A stretch of DNA of 64,000 nucleotides from an uncultured Prevotella sp. (GCA_947169185.1 CAMVOS010000002.1:78080-142079), one strand, 5' to 3'. Counted from the first letter of the stretch, positions 16,931 to 26,705 are shown. Numbers and translations are program-made. The notes: generated from the sequence alone by a model not told the origin.

Positions 16931-18238
16931 ATGTCAGAAAAAGATTCGCTGATTTCAAAGAATGGTGTGAGCTATCTCGTACCGTTTATCCTTGTGACAT
17001 CGTGCTTTGCCCTGTGGGGCTTTGCCAACGACATCACCAACCCGATGGTCAAGGCCTTCTCGAAGATATTCCGCATGAGCGTGACGGATGGTGCACTGGT
17101 GCAGGTGGCCTTCTATGGCGGCTACTTCGCTATGGCGTTCCCTGCGGCTATGTTCATCCGTAAATATTCTTACAAGGCCGGTGTGCTGATGGGCCTGGGA
17201 CTTTATGCTGTTGGAGCGCTGCTCTTTCTGCCAGCTTCATGGACGGGCATGTACTATCCCTTTCTGGTGGCCTACTTCATTCTGACTTGCGGCCTATCGT
17301 TCCTCGAGACATCGTGTAACCCGTATATACTGACTATGGGTTCTGAAGAGACCGCTACCCGTCGTCTGAATATGGCTCAGTGCTTCAATCCTATGGGGTC
17401 GCTTTGTGGCATGTATGTCGCCATGAACTTCATCCAGGCCAAGCTGAATCCCGCCTCTACCGACGAGCGCGCGCTACTCTCTGATGCTGAGTTCAGTGTC
17501 ATGCGCGACTCTGACCTTGGTGTCCTGATAGCCCCCTATCTGGCCATCGGTGCTGTGATAGCCCTGATGTTTGCGGTGATTTACTTCACCAAGATGCCCA
17601 AGAATGGCGATCAGAACCACGACATTAACTTTCTGCCGACCTTGAAGCGCATCTTTTCTATCGACTACTATCGCGAGGGTGTCATCGCCCAGTTCTTCTA
17701 TGTCGGAGTGCAGATCATGTGCTGGACGTTTATTATACAATATGGTACGCGCGTGTTGATGAACGAAGGCATGGCTGAACAGGAGGCCGAAGTGACGTCG
17801 CAGACGTATAATATCGTGGCGATGGCCATCTTCGTGTCGAGCCGATTCATCTGCACCTACTTTCTCAAATATATCAATGCTGGTGCGTTGTTGGGCATTT
17901 TGGCAGTGGTAGGTGCTTTGCTGACGTGTGGCGTCATCTTTATCGACGGTCGTGCTGGGCTCTATTGTCTGGTGGCTATCTCCGCCTGTATGTCGCTCAT
18001 GTTCCCCACCATCTACGGTATTGCCCTGCAAGGTTTGGGCGACGATGCCAAGTTTGGCGCTGCAGGTTTGATTATGGCCATTCTTGGCGGTAGTGTGTTG
18101 CCCCCGTTGCAGGCTACTATTATCGACCAGAAGGAGTTGTTCGGCATGCCTGCAGTCAACGTGTCGTTTGTGTTGCCACTCATCTGTTTCCTCGTTATCA
18201 TCGCCTACGGTTATCGTACTTATTCAAGAACAAAATAA
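16931..18238 (+). CDS. Sugar:proton symporter, FucP type (MFS)
   Basis: A 435-residue inner-membrane transporter of the FucP branch of the major facilitator superfamily, which usually moves L-fucose, glucose/galactose or related sugars with protons. The opening PFILVTSCFALWGFANDIT with the conserved acidic residue, LVQVAFYGGYFAMAFPAA, and SFLETSCNPYILTMGSEETA are family signatures; 12 helices can be drawn. No fucose catabolic genes lie beside it, so the substrate is open. It is followed with no gap by the terC-like gene, suggesting cotranscription. Confidence 0.87.
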   Translation: MSEKDSLISKNGVSYLVPFILVTSCFALWGFANDITNPMVKAFSKIFRMSVTDGALVQVAFYGGYFAMAFPAAMFIRKYSYKAGVLMGLGLYAVGALLFLPASWTGMYYPFLVAYFILTCGLSFLETSCNPYILTMGSEETATRRLNMAQCFNPMGSLCGMYVAMNFIQAKLNPASTDERALLSDAEFSVMRDSDLGVLIAPYLAIGAVIALMFAVIYFTKMPKNGDQNHDINFLPTLKRIFSIDYYREGVIAQFFYVGVQIMCWTFIIQYGTRVLMNEGMAEQEAEVTSQTYNIVAMAIFVSSRFICTYFLKYINAGALLGILAVVGALLTCGVIFIDGRAGLYCLVAISACMSLMFPTIYGIALQGLGDDAKFGAAGLIMAILGGSVLPPLQATIIDQKELFGMPAVNVSFVLPLICFLVIIAYGYRTYSRTK

Positions 18239-19234
18239 ATGGATTTAATGGGAATGCCCCTGTGGGCTTGGATTGTTTTCTACGTATTGGTATTCATCAT
18301 GCTGATTGCCGACCTGAAGATGTTCGGCAAGAAAGGTCAGCATGAAGTGAAAGTGAAAGAGGCACTCAAGATGACTGCCGTATGGATTGGCGTGTCACTG
18401 GTGTTCTGTGCAGCCATCTATCTGTGGTATCCTCACGATGCACATGAAAAGGCGATGGAGTTCCTGGCAGGCTATCTTATCGAGAAGTCGCTGTCGATGG
18501 ACAACCTCTTCGTGTTCCTCATGCTGTTCTCGTTCTTCGGCATCGAGCGCAAATACCAGCACGAAGTACTCTTCTGGGGCATTTTTGGCGCTTTGGTGCT
18601 GCGCAGCATCTTTATCTTTGCTGGCGCAGCGATGGTCGAGCGTTTCGAGTGGATTTTGGGGCTCTTTGGTATTTTCCTGCTCTATACGGGTGCCAAGATG
18701 TTCAAACACGATGACAGTCAGGAGGCTGATCCCTCGAAGAACATCATCGTTCGCTGGTTCAAGAAATTCTTCCCAGCTACCGATCAGTTGCATGGCGAGA
18801 AGTTTTTTGTCATCGAGAATGGTAAGCGTCTTGCCACACCGTTGTTTGTCACCCTGCTGGTCATCGAGACTACCGATGTGGCTTTTGCCGTCGATTCTAT
18901 TCCCGCTGTATTCTCCGTCAGCCGCGACCCGTTCATCGTGCTCACCTCTAACATCTTCGCCATCCTAGGTTTGCGTGCCCTCTACTTCGCGCTTGCCGCT
19001 GTAGCGCAGTATTTTAAGTACCTGAAATATGGCTTGGGCATCATCCTTATCTTCGTCGGTGTCAAGATGCTTCTGGCTATGAACGAATACATCAATGGTG
19101 CAGCTGAACTCCTCGGTCTCCAACTTGACATGCCACATATCGAGATTCCCACCCCGTGGAGCCTGGCCTTCATCTTTGGCGTCCTTGTTCTATCGATGGG
19201 TGCCTCCTATTTGGTAACAAAAAAAGCAGAATAG
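18239..19234 (+). CDS. TerC/Alx family integral membrane protein
   Basis: A 331-residue membrane protein with about nine hydrophobic helices. TerC/Alx proteins handle metal ions, notably manganese export, and have been linked to tellurite resistance. Conserved acidic segments are seen: LIEKSLSMDNLFVFLMLF, and the pair VIETTDVAFAVDSIPAVF. It starts on the base after the fucP stop; a second ATG at 18248 is possible. It converges on mscS, leaving 9 bp between the stops and no clear terminator. Confidence 0.9.
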   Translation: MDLMGMPLWAWIVFYVLVFIMLIADLKMFGKKGQHEVKVKEALKMTAVWIGVSLVFCAAIYLWYPHDAHEKAMEFLAGYLIEKSLSMDNLFVFLMLFSFFGIERKYQHEVLFWGIFGALVLRSIFIFAGAAMVERFEWILGLFGIFLLYTGAKMFKHDDSQEADPSKNIIVRWFKKFFPATDQLHGEKFFVIENGKRLATPLFVTLLVIETTDVAFAVDSIPAVFSVSRDPFIVLTSNIFAILGLRALYFALAAVAQYFKYLKYGLGIILIFVGVKMLLAMNEYINGAAELLGLQLDMPHIEIPTPWSLAFIFGVLVLSMGASYLVTKKAE

Positions 19235-19243
19235 TCTCCTTAT

Positions 19244-20995
19244 TTATTTTTGCTGTTCCTTTGGAATCTGTAGTTCCAGGTCCTTGCGGTGTGCAAAAAT
19301 GTGGGGTGACATGATTTCGACGCCTGCCTGATGGAAGTTGTCGAGGATGTTCTGATGTAGTTCAGAATAGATGAGCGACAACTGTTCGGGCTTGTGGGTA
19401 TATGCATTGACCTCGTACTCGACATAGAAGTCGTCGAGTGCCGTGACGACGACGAAGGGCTCGGGTTTCCTGACAATATGCGGTGTAGCCTTGGCGGCAG
19501 CGAGCAGCAGGTCGCGAATCACTTCCCACTTCATGTCGTAGCCGATGGTGACCTTGGTGTGTACGATGACACCGTAGTTCTGGGCGGCAAAGGTGAAGTT
19601 AGAGGTCTGCGAGGTCATGAGGTTGGAGTTGGGGATAGTAATCACCTCGTTCTTACGTGTACGGATACGCGTAACGAGTACGGTCTTTTCGATGACGAAG
19701 CCCTGTGTGTCGCCAAACTTGATGAAGTCGCCGATACGGAACGGACGCATGTAGGTCATCACCATACCTGCCATGACATTACCGATGATGCTGGACGAAC
19801 CGAGTGACACAATGATACCGATAAATACGGAGACGCCCTGGAATACTTCGGAGTTGCTGCTGGGCAACAAGGGCCATATCATGACGAGCATGAACGAGTA
19901 GCATAGCACACGGATAATGACAAAGGTGGGTTGTGCCCAGTCCGCATAGAAACCGTTGACCTTCAGGTTTCCTACGGCTATCTCGTTAAGCAGGTAGCGG
20001 ATGCCTCTTACCAGATAGCGGAAACAGAAGATGATGACAATGATCTTAAACAAGTTAGGCAGGAAGCCTACAACGGAGCCGATGATATCCGTAAAGGGGT
20101 TCCAGATGTAGCCGAAGACGCGATAGGTAAGCGACTTGGTCTCAGGGAATGCCGAGAACAACAATGGTATGCTGAACAGCAACTGAACGGCGATGACTAG
20201 CCATCGTAACACATTAAAGCTGAAGAGGAAGACCCGACCCTGACGATGGACGTTCAGCACCTCATAGTCCTTGATACTGATAGGACGCGCCTGTCGCAGC
20301 AGCTTGCGGGCCAGGCGGATGCGCCAACGGCGATAGAACCAGTTGGTGAGCCAGATGAGCAGGACCTGTGCCACAAGGATGCAGACAACCAGCAGACCGC
20401 CTTTTAGCTTCTGTTGGAAACCATATTCGGCATGCAGCTTTTCCAACTTCTTCTGTATGATGTCGCGATAGCTGCTGGCCAACTCCTGGCGTGTCGTGTT
20501 CTCCCATAATGCGTCATTATCGGTAACACTGAAGATGACCGCCTCGCCAACCATGATGTCGGTGGTCAATTCACCTTCGTAGACATAGACGGAGTCGGTA
20601 AAGAACTTCAGCCGATGACCTAATTCCACAATCTTCTCACTGGCCTCTTTGGCACGGTTGGTTGGTAGCATGCCACCGCGACGGGCGTAGATGGAGAACA
20701 GTGTGTCGTCCTCGACGACCAGTGGCGTACCAGGCGTCAACTTGCGCAGTGAGTCGATACGAGCCTTGCGAATGGCTTTAGCCAAGGAGTCTTCGCGCAG
20801 ACTGTTTCCTGTCTTTGCCAATTGTTCGGACATCAGTATGCGTTGCATCTCAAGTTCCTGTACCTGACTGCGCAGGCTGTTAACCAGCGAATCAGTCTGA
20901 TGACGCAACGAATCGTCCTTTGTCATCTCTTGTGCCGAAAGGACCCAAGGAAACAAGGACAGTACGTATATAAGAAAAAGGTTCCTCAGCTTCAT
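19244..20995 (-). CDS. Mechanosensitive ion channel (MscS family) with periplasmic N-terminal domain
   Basis: Predicted to open under membrane tension and release solutes after osmotic downshift. The 583-residue protein has a signal peptide (LSLFPWVLSAQ), about 160 periplasmic residues with a helical coiled-coil part (SLVNSLRSQVQELEMQRI), then four to five membrane helices. The MscS core follows: pore-lining GSSSIIGNVMAGMVMTYMRPF, then GDFIKFGDTQGFVIEKTVL and the beta/alpha-beta vestibule to the C-terminus. It lies downstream of nrdD-nrdG but is separated from nrdG by only 34 bases, so read-through is possible. Confidence 0.9.
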   Translation of the reverse strand: MKLRNLFLIYVLSLFPWVLSAQEMTKDDSLRHQTDSLVNSLRSQVQELEMQRILMSEQLAKTGNSLREDSLAKAIRKARIDSLRKLTPGTPLVVEDDTLFSIYARRGGMLPTNRAKEASEKIVELGHRLKFFTDSVYVYEGELTTDIMVGEAVIFSVTDNDALWENTTRQELASSYRDIIQKKLEKLHAEYGFQQKLKGGLLVVCILVAQVLLIWLTNWFYRRWRIRLARKLLRQARPISIKDYEVLNVHRQGRVFLFSFNVLRWLVIAVQLLFSIPLLFSAFPETKSLTYRVFGYIWNPFTDIIGSVVGFLPNLFKIIVIIFCFRYLVRGIRYLLNEIAVGNLKVNGFYADWAQPTFVIIRVLCYSFMLVMIWPLLPSSNSEVFQGVSVFIGIIVSLGSSSIIGNVMAGMVMTYMRPFRIGDFIKFGDTQGFVIEKTVLVTRIRTRKNEVITIPNSNLMTSQTSNFTFAAQNYGVIVHTKVTIGYDMKWEVIRDLLLAAAKATPHIVRKPEPFVVVTALDDFYVEYEVNAYTHKPEQLSLIYSELHQNILDNFHQAGVEIMSPHIFAHRKDLELQIPKEQQK

Positions 20996-21029
20996 TTAAT
21001 TATAGTTATTGGGAATGTTCTCACATTCT

Positions 21030-21512
21030 TTATACCGCCATGTCGCGCTCTCGCCAGAAACGGTAGGTGATGTCCTCGAAGTCGCCATCCATTGTACGAC
21101 GGTAGAGCCGCTGGTTGGTAGTTGCCGATTTCAAGGGACCGAGATGGCGGATGTACGGACCGATCTTGATGTAGTCGAAGTCTTGCTTGTTTACGACGTG
21201 TGGCACGCGCAGACGTCCACTGTACCATGCCACATGGAATTGTGGATGGTACTCGTGGATGTACTGTGCCAACTGGTTGACGCCCTTCGGGTCAGCATCG
21301 CCACCCATCAGCGCGATGCATGTGATGTCGGTGCCGTATTGGCTGACAAAGTCGTCGATGGCGTCAGTGGTCAGGGGCATGCCAATATCTTCCCAGAGAT
21401 AACGGCTGTGACAACCCGGGCAGTGACACGGGCAATTGGAAATATTAATCGCCAGTGTCACTTCGTCGGGTATCTCCTGAAAAACAATCCCAGTATTAAC
21501 GTATTTCAACAT
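21030..21512 (-). CDS. nrdG: Anaerobic ribonucleotide reductase activating protein
   Basis: A radical-SAM enzyme that makes the glycyl radical on NrdD. The 160-residue protein has the NrdG form of the iron-sulfur cysteine motif, CxxxCxxC, within NISNCPCHCPGCHSRYL, and the glycine-rich MGGDADPKGVNQL segment for S-adenosylmethionine. It lies 21 bases after nrdD in the same direction, the standard class III reductase operon. Confidence 0.95.
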   Translation of the reverse strand: MLKYVNTGIVFQEIPDEVTLAINISNCPCHCPGCHSRYLWEDIGMPLTTDAIDDFVSQYGTDITCIALMGGDADPKGVNQLAQYIHEYHPQFHVAWYSGRLRVPHVVNKQDFDYIKIGPYIRHLGPLKSATTNQRLYRRTMDGDFEDITYRFWRERDMAV

Positions 21513-21533
21513 GTCACAATAGTCTTATTGCGA

Positions 21534-23639
21534 TTAGTTGTTAGACTCTGTGTGCGCATAGAAACGGCGTGCGGCTTCTTCCTGACGTGGCTGCGAGAAG
21601 TTGCTGACACGCTTCAGATAGCCGATGATGCGGGTCATGTAGTCAACATTCTTCGAATGGCAGTGCGGACACTCCTTCAGATAACGCTTGTCAATGTGGC
21701 CACAGTCGTTGCAGACGGTGTTGGGGATGTTGAATGTAAAGTAGTTGCAACCCTCCTGCGCAGCAACCTTCAGCAGATGCAGGTACTGCTGCTTTGACAG
21801 ATGCTCGTCAAGATTCATGTGCAGGGCAGAACCACCAGTGAGGTGCTCGATATAGGGACGTCCGTGCAACTTGAACTTATCGATGACGCTCAACGAGTCG
21901 TCCTCAACGACATAGAAATAGCTGTTGTAGCAGTCGCGAGGTACGAAGTAGCCGTCCTCACGGTCCCATTTGGCATGCTTCACACCGACATTTTCGGCAG
22001 GAATCATCTCGCAGTTGAACATCACCTCCTTTGAACGGTACTGCTTGTTATACTTCTCGATGAGTCCGAGGATGCCCTGCACGAACTTCTGGTAGTCGTC
22101 GTTAGGCGTAATCTTTAGGCCCATGAATTCGGCGGCCTCCACCAGTCCGTTGATACCGATGGTGAGATACTGACGATTGATGTTGATATAGCCAGCATCG
22201 AACAGGGGCAGCATGCCATGAGCCTGCAGTTCCTTCAGGTTCTCGTTGTAGGCCATCTGTACCTTGTGGCACAGGTCGATGACGCCACCCAGATACTCCA
22301 GATAGTCCATCTTGTGGTTGACGGCATACTGGATGCAGCGGTTCAGGTTGATGGTGAGCACCGACTTCGAACCCGTGCTGACACCACCGGCACCCAGCGT
22401 ATAACTGAAGCCGTTGTCGGTAATCTCGTTGCGCAGACGGCAGCAAGACGACAGAGAGTCGGCATTGTCGCTCATGTAGGTGAAGAACGAGTGTCCCTCG
22501 GAATACATCTCGGCTGTGAAGTCGCCCCATTCCTTGTCCTTGCAATCGCCATTCTCGTCGACGAGCAGGGCCATGGTCTCTACAGGGAAGGTCAAGAGGG
22601 TCTTCGTGCGCTCCTGGTTGAACCACTTCATGAAGCGTTTCTGCAACCAGGACAGTCCGTCCCAGTCAGGCTGGCTTCCGTCGGGGAAGTAGAACTCGCC
22701 AAAGATGCTCTGGAAATAGTACTTATCGTAGTAGGCCACATTCCAGAATACGGCCTGGTAGTTACGGGCACCGGTAGGCTGGTTCAGCGTGTAGACAATC
22801 TGCTCGAAGTAGTCGGTGATGACCTTGTCGATGGTACGCTTCTTCAGTGACAGGTCGGCCTGCTGTTCAGGATGCTGCCAGTAGTCCTTGCCATACTCCT
22901 TGCCGATGAAGTAGTTCATGTACATCAGGAACTCGGGCGTAGCACAGGCACCTGAGAGCATCGAGCTGACCATGAATACCATATTGACGAAACCACCGGC
23001 AAACGACTTCAGGTTGGTGGGGGCTGTAGAGTTGCCACCAATAGCTGTCGTTCCGTTAATAAGCCATGGGTACATGGTGATAGAGGCGCAATAGTTGGCC
23101 AGTGACGTCTCATCGTTCTTATATATAAAGTGGTGGGTCAGCTTGTCGATATACTCGTTAGCCAACTCTTTGCCGTACATCTTCTTGATGCGGTCCACCA
23201 GCAGGCGACGGTTCAGACGGATGAAGTTCGACTTGGGCAGCTCGCCAATCAGCGTGGCAATGTTTTTGTGCTCCACATTGGCGTTGGCGTCGTACTTCGA
23301 ACCCGTAGCGGCGTTGACAGATTCGGTGTACTCTGAGAGGAACATCATCTTCTCAAGTGTGTCACGGTCTTCTGAGTGTTCTTGACGATAAAGGATAAAC
23401 GACTTGGCCACCTTGTAGAAACCTTCGCGCATCAGAGCCTCTTCAACCTGGTTCTGAATGTCTTCCACTTTGATGTCGTCGTGCATGTCCAGATGACTCA
23501 GAATTTTTGATACTGTTCCGAGGTCAGCAGGCTCATCAACACTCTCAAATGCCTTCACTATGGCATTCATAATCTTGTCTAAAGAGAAGCGATCCTTGGT
23601 ACCGTCACGCTTCGTAATGGTAAAATTTTTAATTTCCAT
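21534..23639 (-). CDS. nrdD: Anaerobic ribonucleoside-triphosphate reductase
   Basis: Makes deoxyribonucleotides without oxygen using a glycyl radical. From ATG at 23639 the protein has 701 residues: an ATP-cone regulatory domain (about 1-95, FTITKRDGTKDRFSLDKIMNAI), the large barrel with active-site cysteines such as SSCCRLRNEI, a C-terminal zinc site (CNDCGHIDKRYLKECPHC), and the radical loop TRIIGYLKR with glycine 673. An ATG at 23771 is in frame but lies inside the promoter, so it is rejected. Its leader of about 120 bases contains a direct and an inverted repeat. Confidence 0.96.
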   Translation of the reverse strand: MEIKNFTITKRDGTKDRFSLDKIMNAIVKAFESVDEPADLGTVSKILSHLDMHDDIKVEDIQNQVEEALMREGFYKVAKSFILYRQEHSEDRDTLEKMMFLSEYTESVNAATGSKYDANANVEHKNIATLIGELPKSNFIRLNRRLLVDRIKKMYGKELANEYIDKLTHHFIYKNDETSLANYCASITMYPWLINGTTAIGGNSTAPTNLKSFAGGFVNMVFMVSSMLSGACATPEFLMYMNYFIGKEYGKDYWQHPEQQADLSLKKRTIDKVITDYFEQIVYTLNQPTGARNYQAVFWNVAYYDKYYFQSIFGEFYFPDGSQPDWDGLSWLQKRFMKWFNQERTKTLLTFPVETMALLVDENGDCKDKEWGDFTAEMYSEGHSFFTYMSDNADSLSSCCRLRNEITDNGFSYTLGAGGVSTGSKSVLTINLNRCIQYAVNHKMDYLEYLGGVIDLCHKVQMAYNENLKELQAHGMLPLFDAGYININRQYLTIGINGLVEAAEFMGLKITPNDDYQKFVQGILGLIEKYNKQYRSKEVMFNCEMIPAENVGVKHAKWDREDGYFVPRDCYNSYFYVVEDDSLSVIDKFKLHGRPYIEHLTGGSALHMNLDEHLSKQQYLHLLKVAAQEGCNYFTFNIPNTVCNDCGHIDKRYLKECPHCHSKNVDYMTRIIGYLKRVSNFSQPRQEEAARRFYAHTESNN

Positions 23640-23776
23640 TTGTTTGTATATCTCTACTATTTTGGTTTTAGAATTGCTTTCTCGTCTGACTAAGGTTTCC
23701 TGTTTTGGACAACTTTTCGTCTCCGAATTTCCAAAAAGTTTTCCGTTTTGGATAATCCGATTCGGTTGCAAAGGTA
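23640..23776 (-). promoter_or_regulatory. nrdD promoter and long leader with direct repeats
   Basis: Minus-strand TACCTTTG (23776-23769) sets the start near 23763. The leader has two 18-base near-repeats matching at 15 positions (23695-23712 and 23738-23755, core CCAAAAC-GGAAA-like on the transcribed strand), 43 bases apart. Between them AACTTTT and AAAAGTT can form a stem. This could be a binding site for a nucleotide- or oxygen-responsive regulator; no known box is recognised. Confidence 0.5.
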
Positions 23777-23924
23777 CAAAAAATAGCTAAAATCGCATAC
23801 ATTTGTACCAAGATTTTTTTGCAAAAAATAGTTAATAGTTGGAGATTCGTAGAGAGTGATGACTAATCGTGAGTTTGTACGTCATTAATATATAGGTAGA
23901 TAACAACAAACTATTAAAGTGTAT

Positions 23925-24815
23925 ATGAACAATAGCAAGTATCGCGGCGTGGTGGTGCCGATGGTTACACCCGTTACCCAGGACGGACAACTCGACACTG
24001 AGGCCGTCAAGAGAATTATTAACTTTTTTGCAGATAATAAGGTGTCGCCCCTGCTCATGGGTACTACAGGCGAAGGTAATAGTGTCAGCCAGGCTGACGG
24101 ACAGCTGTTTGTCGATACTGCCGTCAAGGCTGCCAAAGGGCGTATTCTGATTTACGCTGGTCTGACGGGCAACTGTTTTGCTGAGCAGGTGCGCCAGGCT
24201 GAGATATACAGTGCTTTAGGCGCTGATGTCATCGTGGCAACGCTGCCCACCTACTATGCCCTGACTCCCGATCAGATGTACGAATACTATCAGACATTGG
24301 CCGACTGCATCACTGGTCCACTGATGCTCTACAATATCCTGGCTACGACGCACATGAGTATCCCCGTGGATGTCATCAGGCGTCTGGCTGACCATCCGAA
24401 TATCGTGGGTCTAAAAGACTCGGAGCGCGATTTGGAGCGCATGGCACAGTGTATTGATATTGCCAAGGGACGCGACGACTTCGCCTACTTCTGTGGCTGG
24501 GCAGCCCAGAGTGCCCGCGCGTTGGAATTGGGTGGCAACGGCATCGTCCCGTCTACGGGTAACTACGTGCCCGAGATGTTCAACGCACTCTACGAAGCAG
24601 CCATTGCTGGCGATATGGCAACTGCCAACCGCTTGCAGGACGAGACCAATGAGATAGCCAAAATCTATCAGAAGGACCGTACCCTCGGCCAGTCGCTCGC
24701 TGCCTTGAAGGTGATGATGCAGACTAAGGGTCTCTGCGATCCCTGGATGCTGATGCCACTCACTCGTCTGTCTGCCGAAGAGGAACGGACAATAGTCGCC
24801 AAAATTACGGAATAA
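23925..24815 (+). CDS. DapA/NanA superfamily lyase or synthase
   Basis: A class I aldolase-type enzyme that forms a Schiff base with a 2-keto acid such as pyruvate. The 296-residue protein has the pyruvate-binding LMGTTGEGNSVSQADG, Tyr136 in LMLYNILATT, and the Schiff-base Lys164 in IVGLKDSERD. Family members include dihydrodipicolinate synthase, N-acetylneuraminate lyase and 2-keto-3-deoxy acid aldolases. The neighbours (symporter, alcohol dehydrogenase, acid-sugar kinase) favour a catabolic aldolase over lysine synthesis. The start at 23925 (MNNSKYRG) is preferred over the GTG at 23919. Confidence 0.85.
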   Translation: MNNSKYRGVVVPMVTPVTQDGQLDTEAVKRIINFFADNKVSPLLMGTTGEGNSVSQADGQLFVDTAVKAAKGRILIYAGLTGNCFAEQVRQAEIYSALGADVIVATLPTYYALTPDQMYEYYQTLADCITGPLMLYNILATTHMSIPVDVIRRLADHPNIVGLKDSERDLERMAQCIDIAKGRDDFAYFCGWAAQSARALELGGNGIVPSTGNYVPEMFNALYEAAIAGDMATANRLQDETNEIAKIYQKDRTLGQSLAALKVMMQTKGLCDPWMLMPLTRLSAEEERTIVAKITE

Positions 24816-24831
24816 CGGTATCCCGGAAAAA

Positions 24832-24880
24832 CGAAATATCGAAACATCAGAAATATCGAAATAACGAAACATCGAAATGC
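24832..24880. repeat. Octamer array between the lyase and symporter genes
   Basis: About six units of CGAAATAT/CGAAACAT/CGAAATAA repeat every 8-9 bases and fill the whole gap up to and including the symporter start codon. Confidence 0.82.
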
Positions 24881-26424
24881 ATTGGATTGATTACATCATC
24901 GTGCTGCTATCTATTCTGGCAGCCATCGGCACGGGCGTCTTTTTCGCCCGCAAGCAGAAGGATACGTCGCAATACTTTGCTGGCGGAGGAAAGATTCCTG
25001 CCTGGGCCGTGGGCATCTCCATCTTTGCCACGCTGATATCGAGTGTAACGTTTTTGGCCTACCCGGGTGCAGCCTATGCCGACAACTGGATATTGTTGGT
25101 ACAGGGACTGATGGTTCCCATCGTGCTGGTGGCCCTCATTGGCATTATTGTCCCGCTGTTCCGCAAGGTCATCCGCCTGTCGACGTACGAATACTTCGAG
25201 CGCCGCTTCGGACTGTTTGCACGCCTCTACTCGTCGTTTGCTTTCACGTTAGGCCACTTCTCGAAGGCTGGTACCGTGTTCTTCCTTGTATCGATGGCGT
25301 TGGCTACCTTCCTTAATATTAATATCTATACCATCGTTCTGGTGCTGGGCATCACCATCATCATCCTGACGCTGTTCGGTGGCATGGAGGCCATCGTATG
25401 GATGGATGTGGCCCAGGGATTCCTGCTCATCGGAGGCGGCATCATCTGTATCGCTATCCTGCTGTTTGGTATCGAGGGTGGACCTGCGGAGACGTTCCGT
25501 ATTGCCTCGGAGTATAATAAGATTGACTTTGGACCCTACGATTGGAGTCTCTCAGAGCTATGCTTCCTCGTCATGGTACTGAACGGTATCTTCTACGCCC
25601 TTCAGAAGTATGGCACCGACCAGACCATCGTACAGCGTTATCTGGCAGCCAAAAACGACCACGAGGCCAAGAAGGCGGCATATATTGGTGTGCTGATGTC
25701 GGTTCCCATCTGGGCGCTGTTTATGTTCATCGGTACGGCGCTCTTTGCCTACTACCATGCACAGGGGGCACCCCTCCTGCCCGAAGGCATCAAGGCCGAC
25801 GAGGTCTTTCCTTATTTTATTGCACACGAGTTGCCCGTGGGTATTCGTGGTCTCATCATCGCCGCCCTGGCTGCCGCAGCCATCTCGTCGTTGGACTCCG
25901 ACCTGAATTGCCTGTCAGCCATCGCCGTACAAGACTACTACAAACGCTTTAAGAAAGATGCTACTGACCAGCAACAGCTGCGCTTCGGTAAATGGATGGT
26001 GGTTCTGTCTGGCATAGGAGCCATCGGGGTGGCATGTCTCTATATTTTCTGGGGCGGTGAGGGCATTTTGGGTGCCTTGTTCTCGCTCTATGCCATCTTC
26101 TCAGCAGGTATCGTGGGCATTTTCGTACTGGGACTATTCAGCCGTCGTGCCAACAAGCAGGGACTCTATATCGGTATCGCTGCTGCGGTACTCTTTACGG
26201 CCTATGCGGTTCTGACCAGCACCAAGGTCGACATCGATGGCGACGGGGTGAAGCAGACACTGCTCGACCTGGGCGACTGGAACTTCTCGCACCATAAATA
26301 CATGCTTGGCGTCTACAGCCACCTCATCGTCCTCGTTGTAGGCTACCTCGCCAGCTTCCTGTTCAAGACGCCTCTGGCTGACAAAGAGCTCACTATTTGG
26401 GGATACTTTGACGAAAAAAACTAA
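24877..26424 (+). CDS. Sodium:solute symporter (SSS family)
   Basis: A 515-residue inner-membrane transporter with about 13 helices that imports an organic solute with sodium. Seen: the opening IIVLLSILAAIGTGVFFARKQ, the conserved AGGGKIPAWAVGISIFATLIS, GGMEAIVWMDVAQGFLL, and AALAAAAISSLDSDLNCLSA, which matches the sodium-site helix of the family. SSS members serve sialic acid, proline, sugars and acids. Its place next to the DapA/NanA-type lyase resembles sialate loci, but the downstream acid-sugar genes suggest another carboxylate. The substrate is not decided by sequence. Confidence 0.9.
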   Translation: MHWIDYIIVLLSILAAIGTGVFFARKQKDTSQYFAGGGKIPAWAVGISIFATLISSVTFLAYPGAAYADNWILLVQGLMVPIVLVALIGIIVPLFRKVIRLSTYEYFERRFGLFARLYSSFAFTLGHFSKAGTVFFLVSMALATFLNINIYTIVLVLGITIIILTLFGGMEAIVWMDVAQGFLLIGGGIICIAILLFGIEGGPAETFRIASEYNKIDFGPYDWSLSELCFLVMVLNGIFYALQKYGTDQTIVQRYLAAKNDHEAKKAAYIGVLMSVPIWALFMFIGTALFAYYHAQGAPLLPEGIKADEVFPYFIAHELPVGIRGLIIAALAAAAISSLDSDLNCLSAIAVQDYYKRFKKDATDQQQLRFGKWMVVLSGIGAIGVACLYIFWGGEGILGALFSLYAIFSAGIVGIFVLGLFSRRANKQGLYIGIAAAVLFTAYAVLTSTKVDIDGDGVKQTLLDLGDWNFSHHKYMLGVYSHLIVLVVGYLASFLFKTPLADKELTIWGYFDEKN

Positions 26425-26637
26425 AGGATTCGAAGTGCTCCGGGGCTTAGATGTATATATGTCGCGTTCCATTGTTTTAGCTTGTAATGCAATAACTACA
26501 CTGCAAAGATAGTGAATAATTTTGGAATCACCAAATTTTTGAGCAGCGAATGCAAAGAAAAGTTTGGTACAAGAAAATGTGTCATATATGTCATGTGTCA
26601 TTAGGTCATTAAGGATTGGAGATGGGCGATTTTTATA

Positions 26638-26675
26638 CACTATAATAATAAAAATATATTTTTATTATTATAGTG
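26638..26675. repeat. Perfect 38-base palindrome
   Basis: Two 19-base arms, beginning CACTATAATAATAAAAATA, are exact reverse complements with no spacer. It is A/T-rich apart from the two terminal C/G positions per arm and could extrude as a cruciform or act as a bidirectional terminator. It lies 214 bases after the symporter gene. Confidence 0.9.
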
Positions 26676-26705
26676 AGCAAATATTCCTCCGCCAGAACTC
26701 TAAAT

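Noticed and set aside
23640..23771. N-terminal extension of NrdD from the upstream ATG
   Set aside because: The ATG lies within the promoter -7 region and the added residues lack similarity to the ATP-cone domain, which starts normally at 23639.
26638..26675. Palindrome as the end of an insertion sequence
   Set aside because: No transposase frame, no second matching end and no target duplication are seen nearby.
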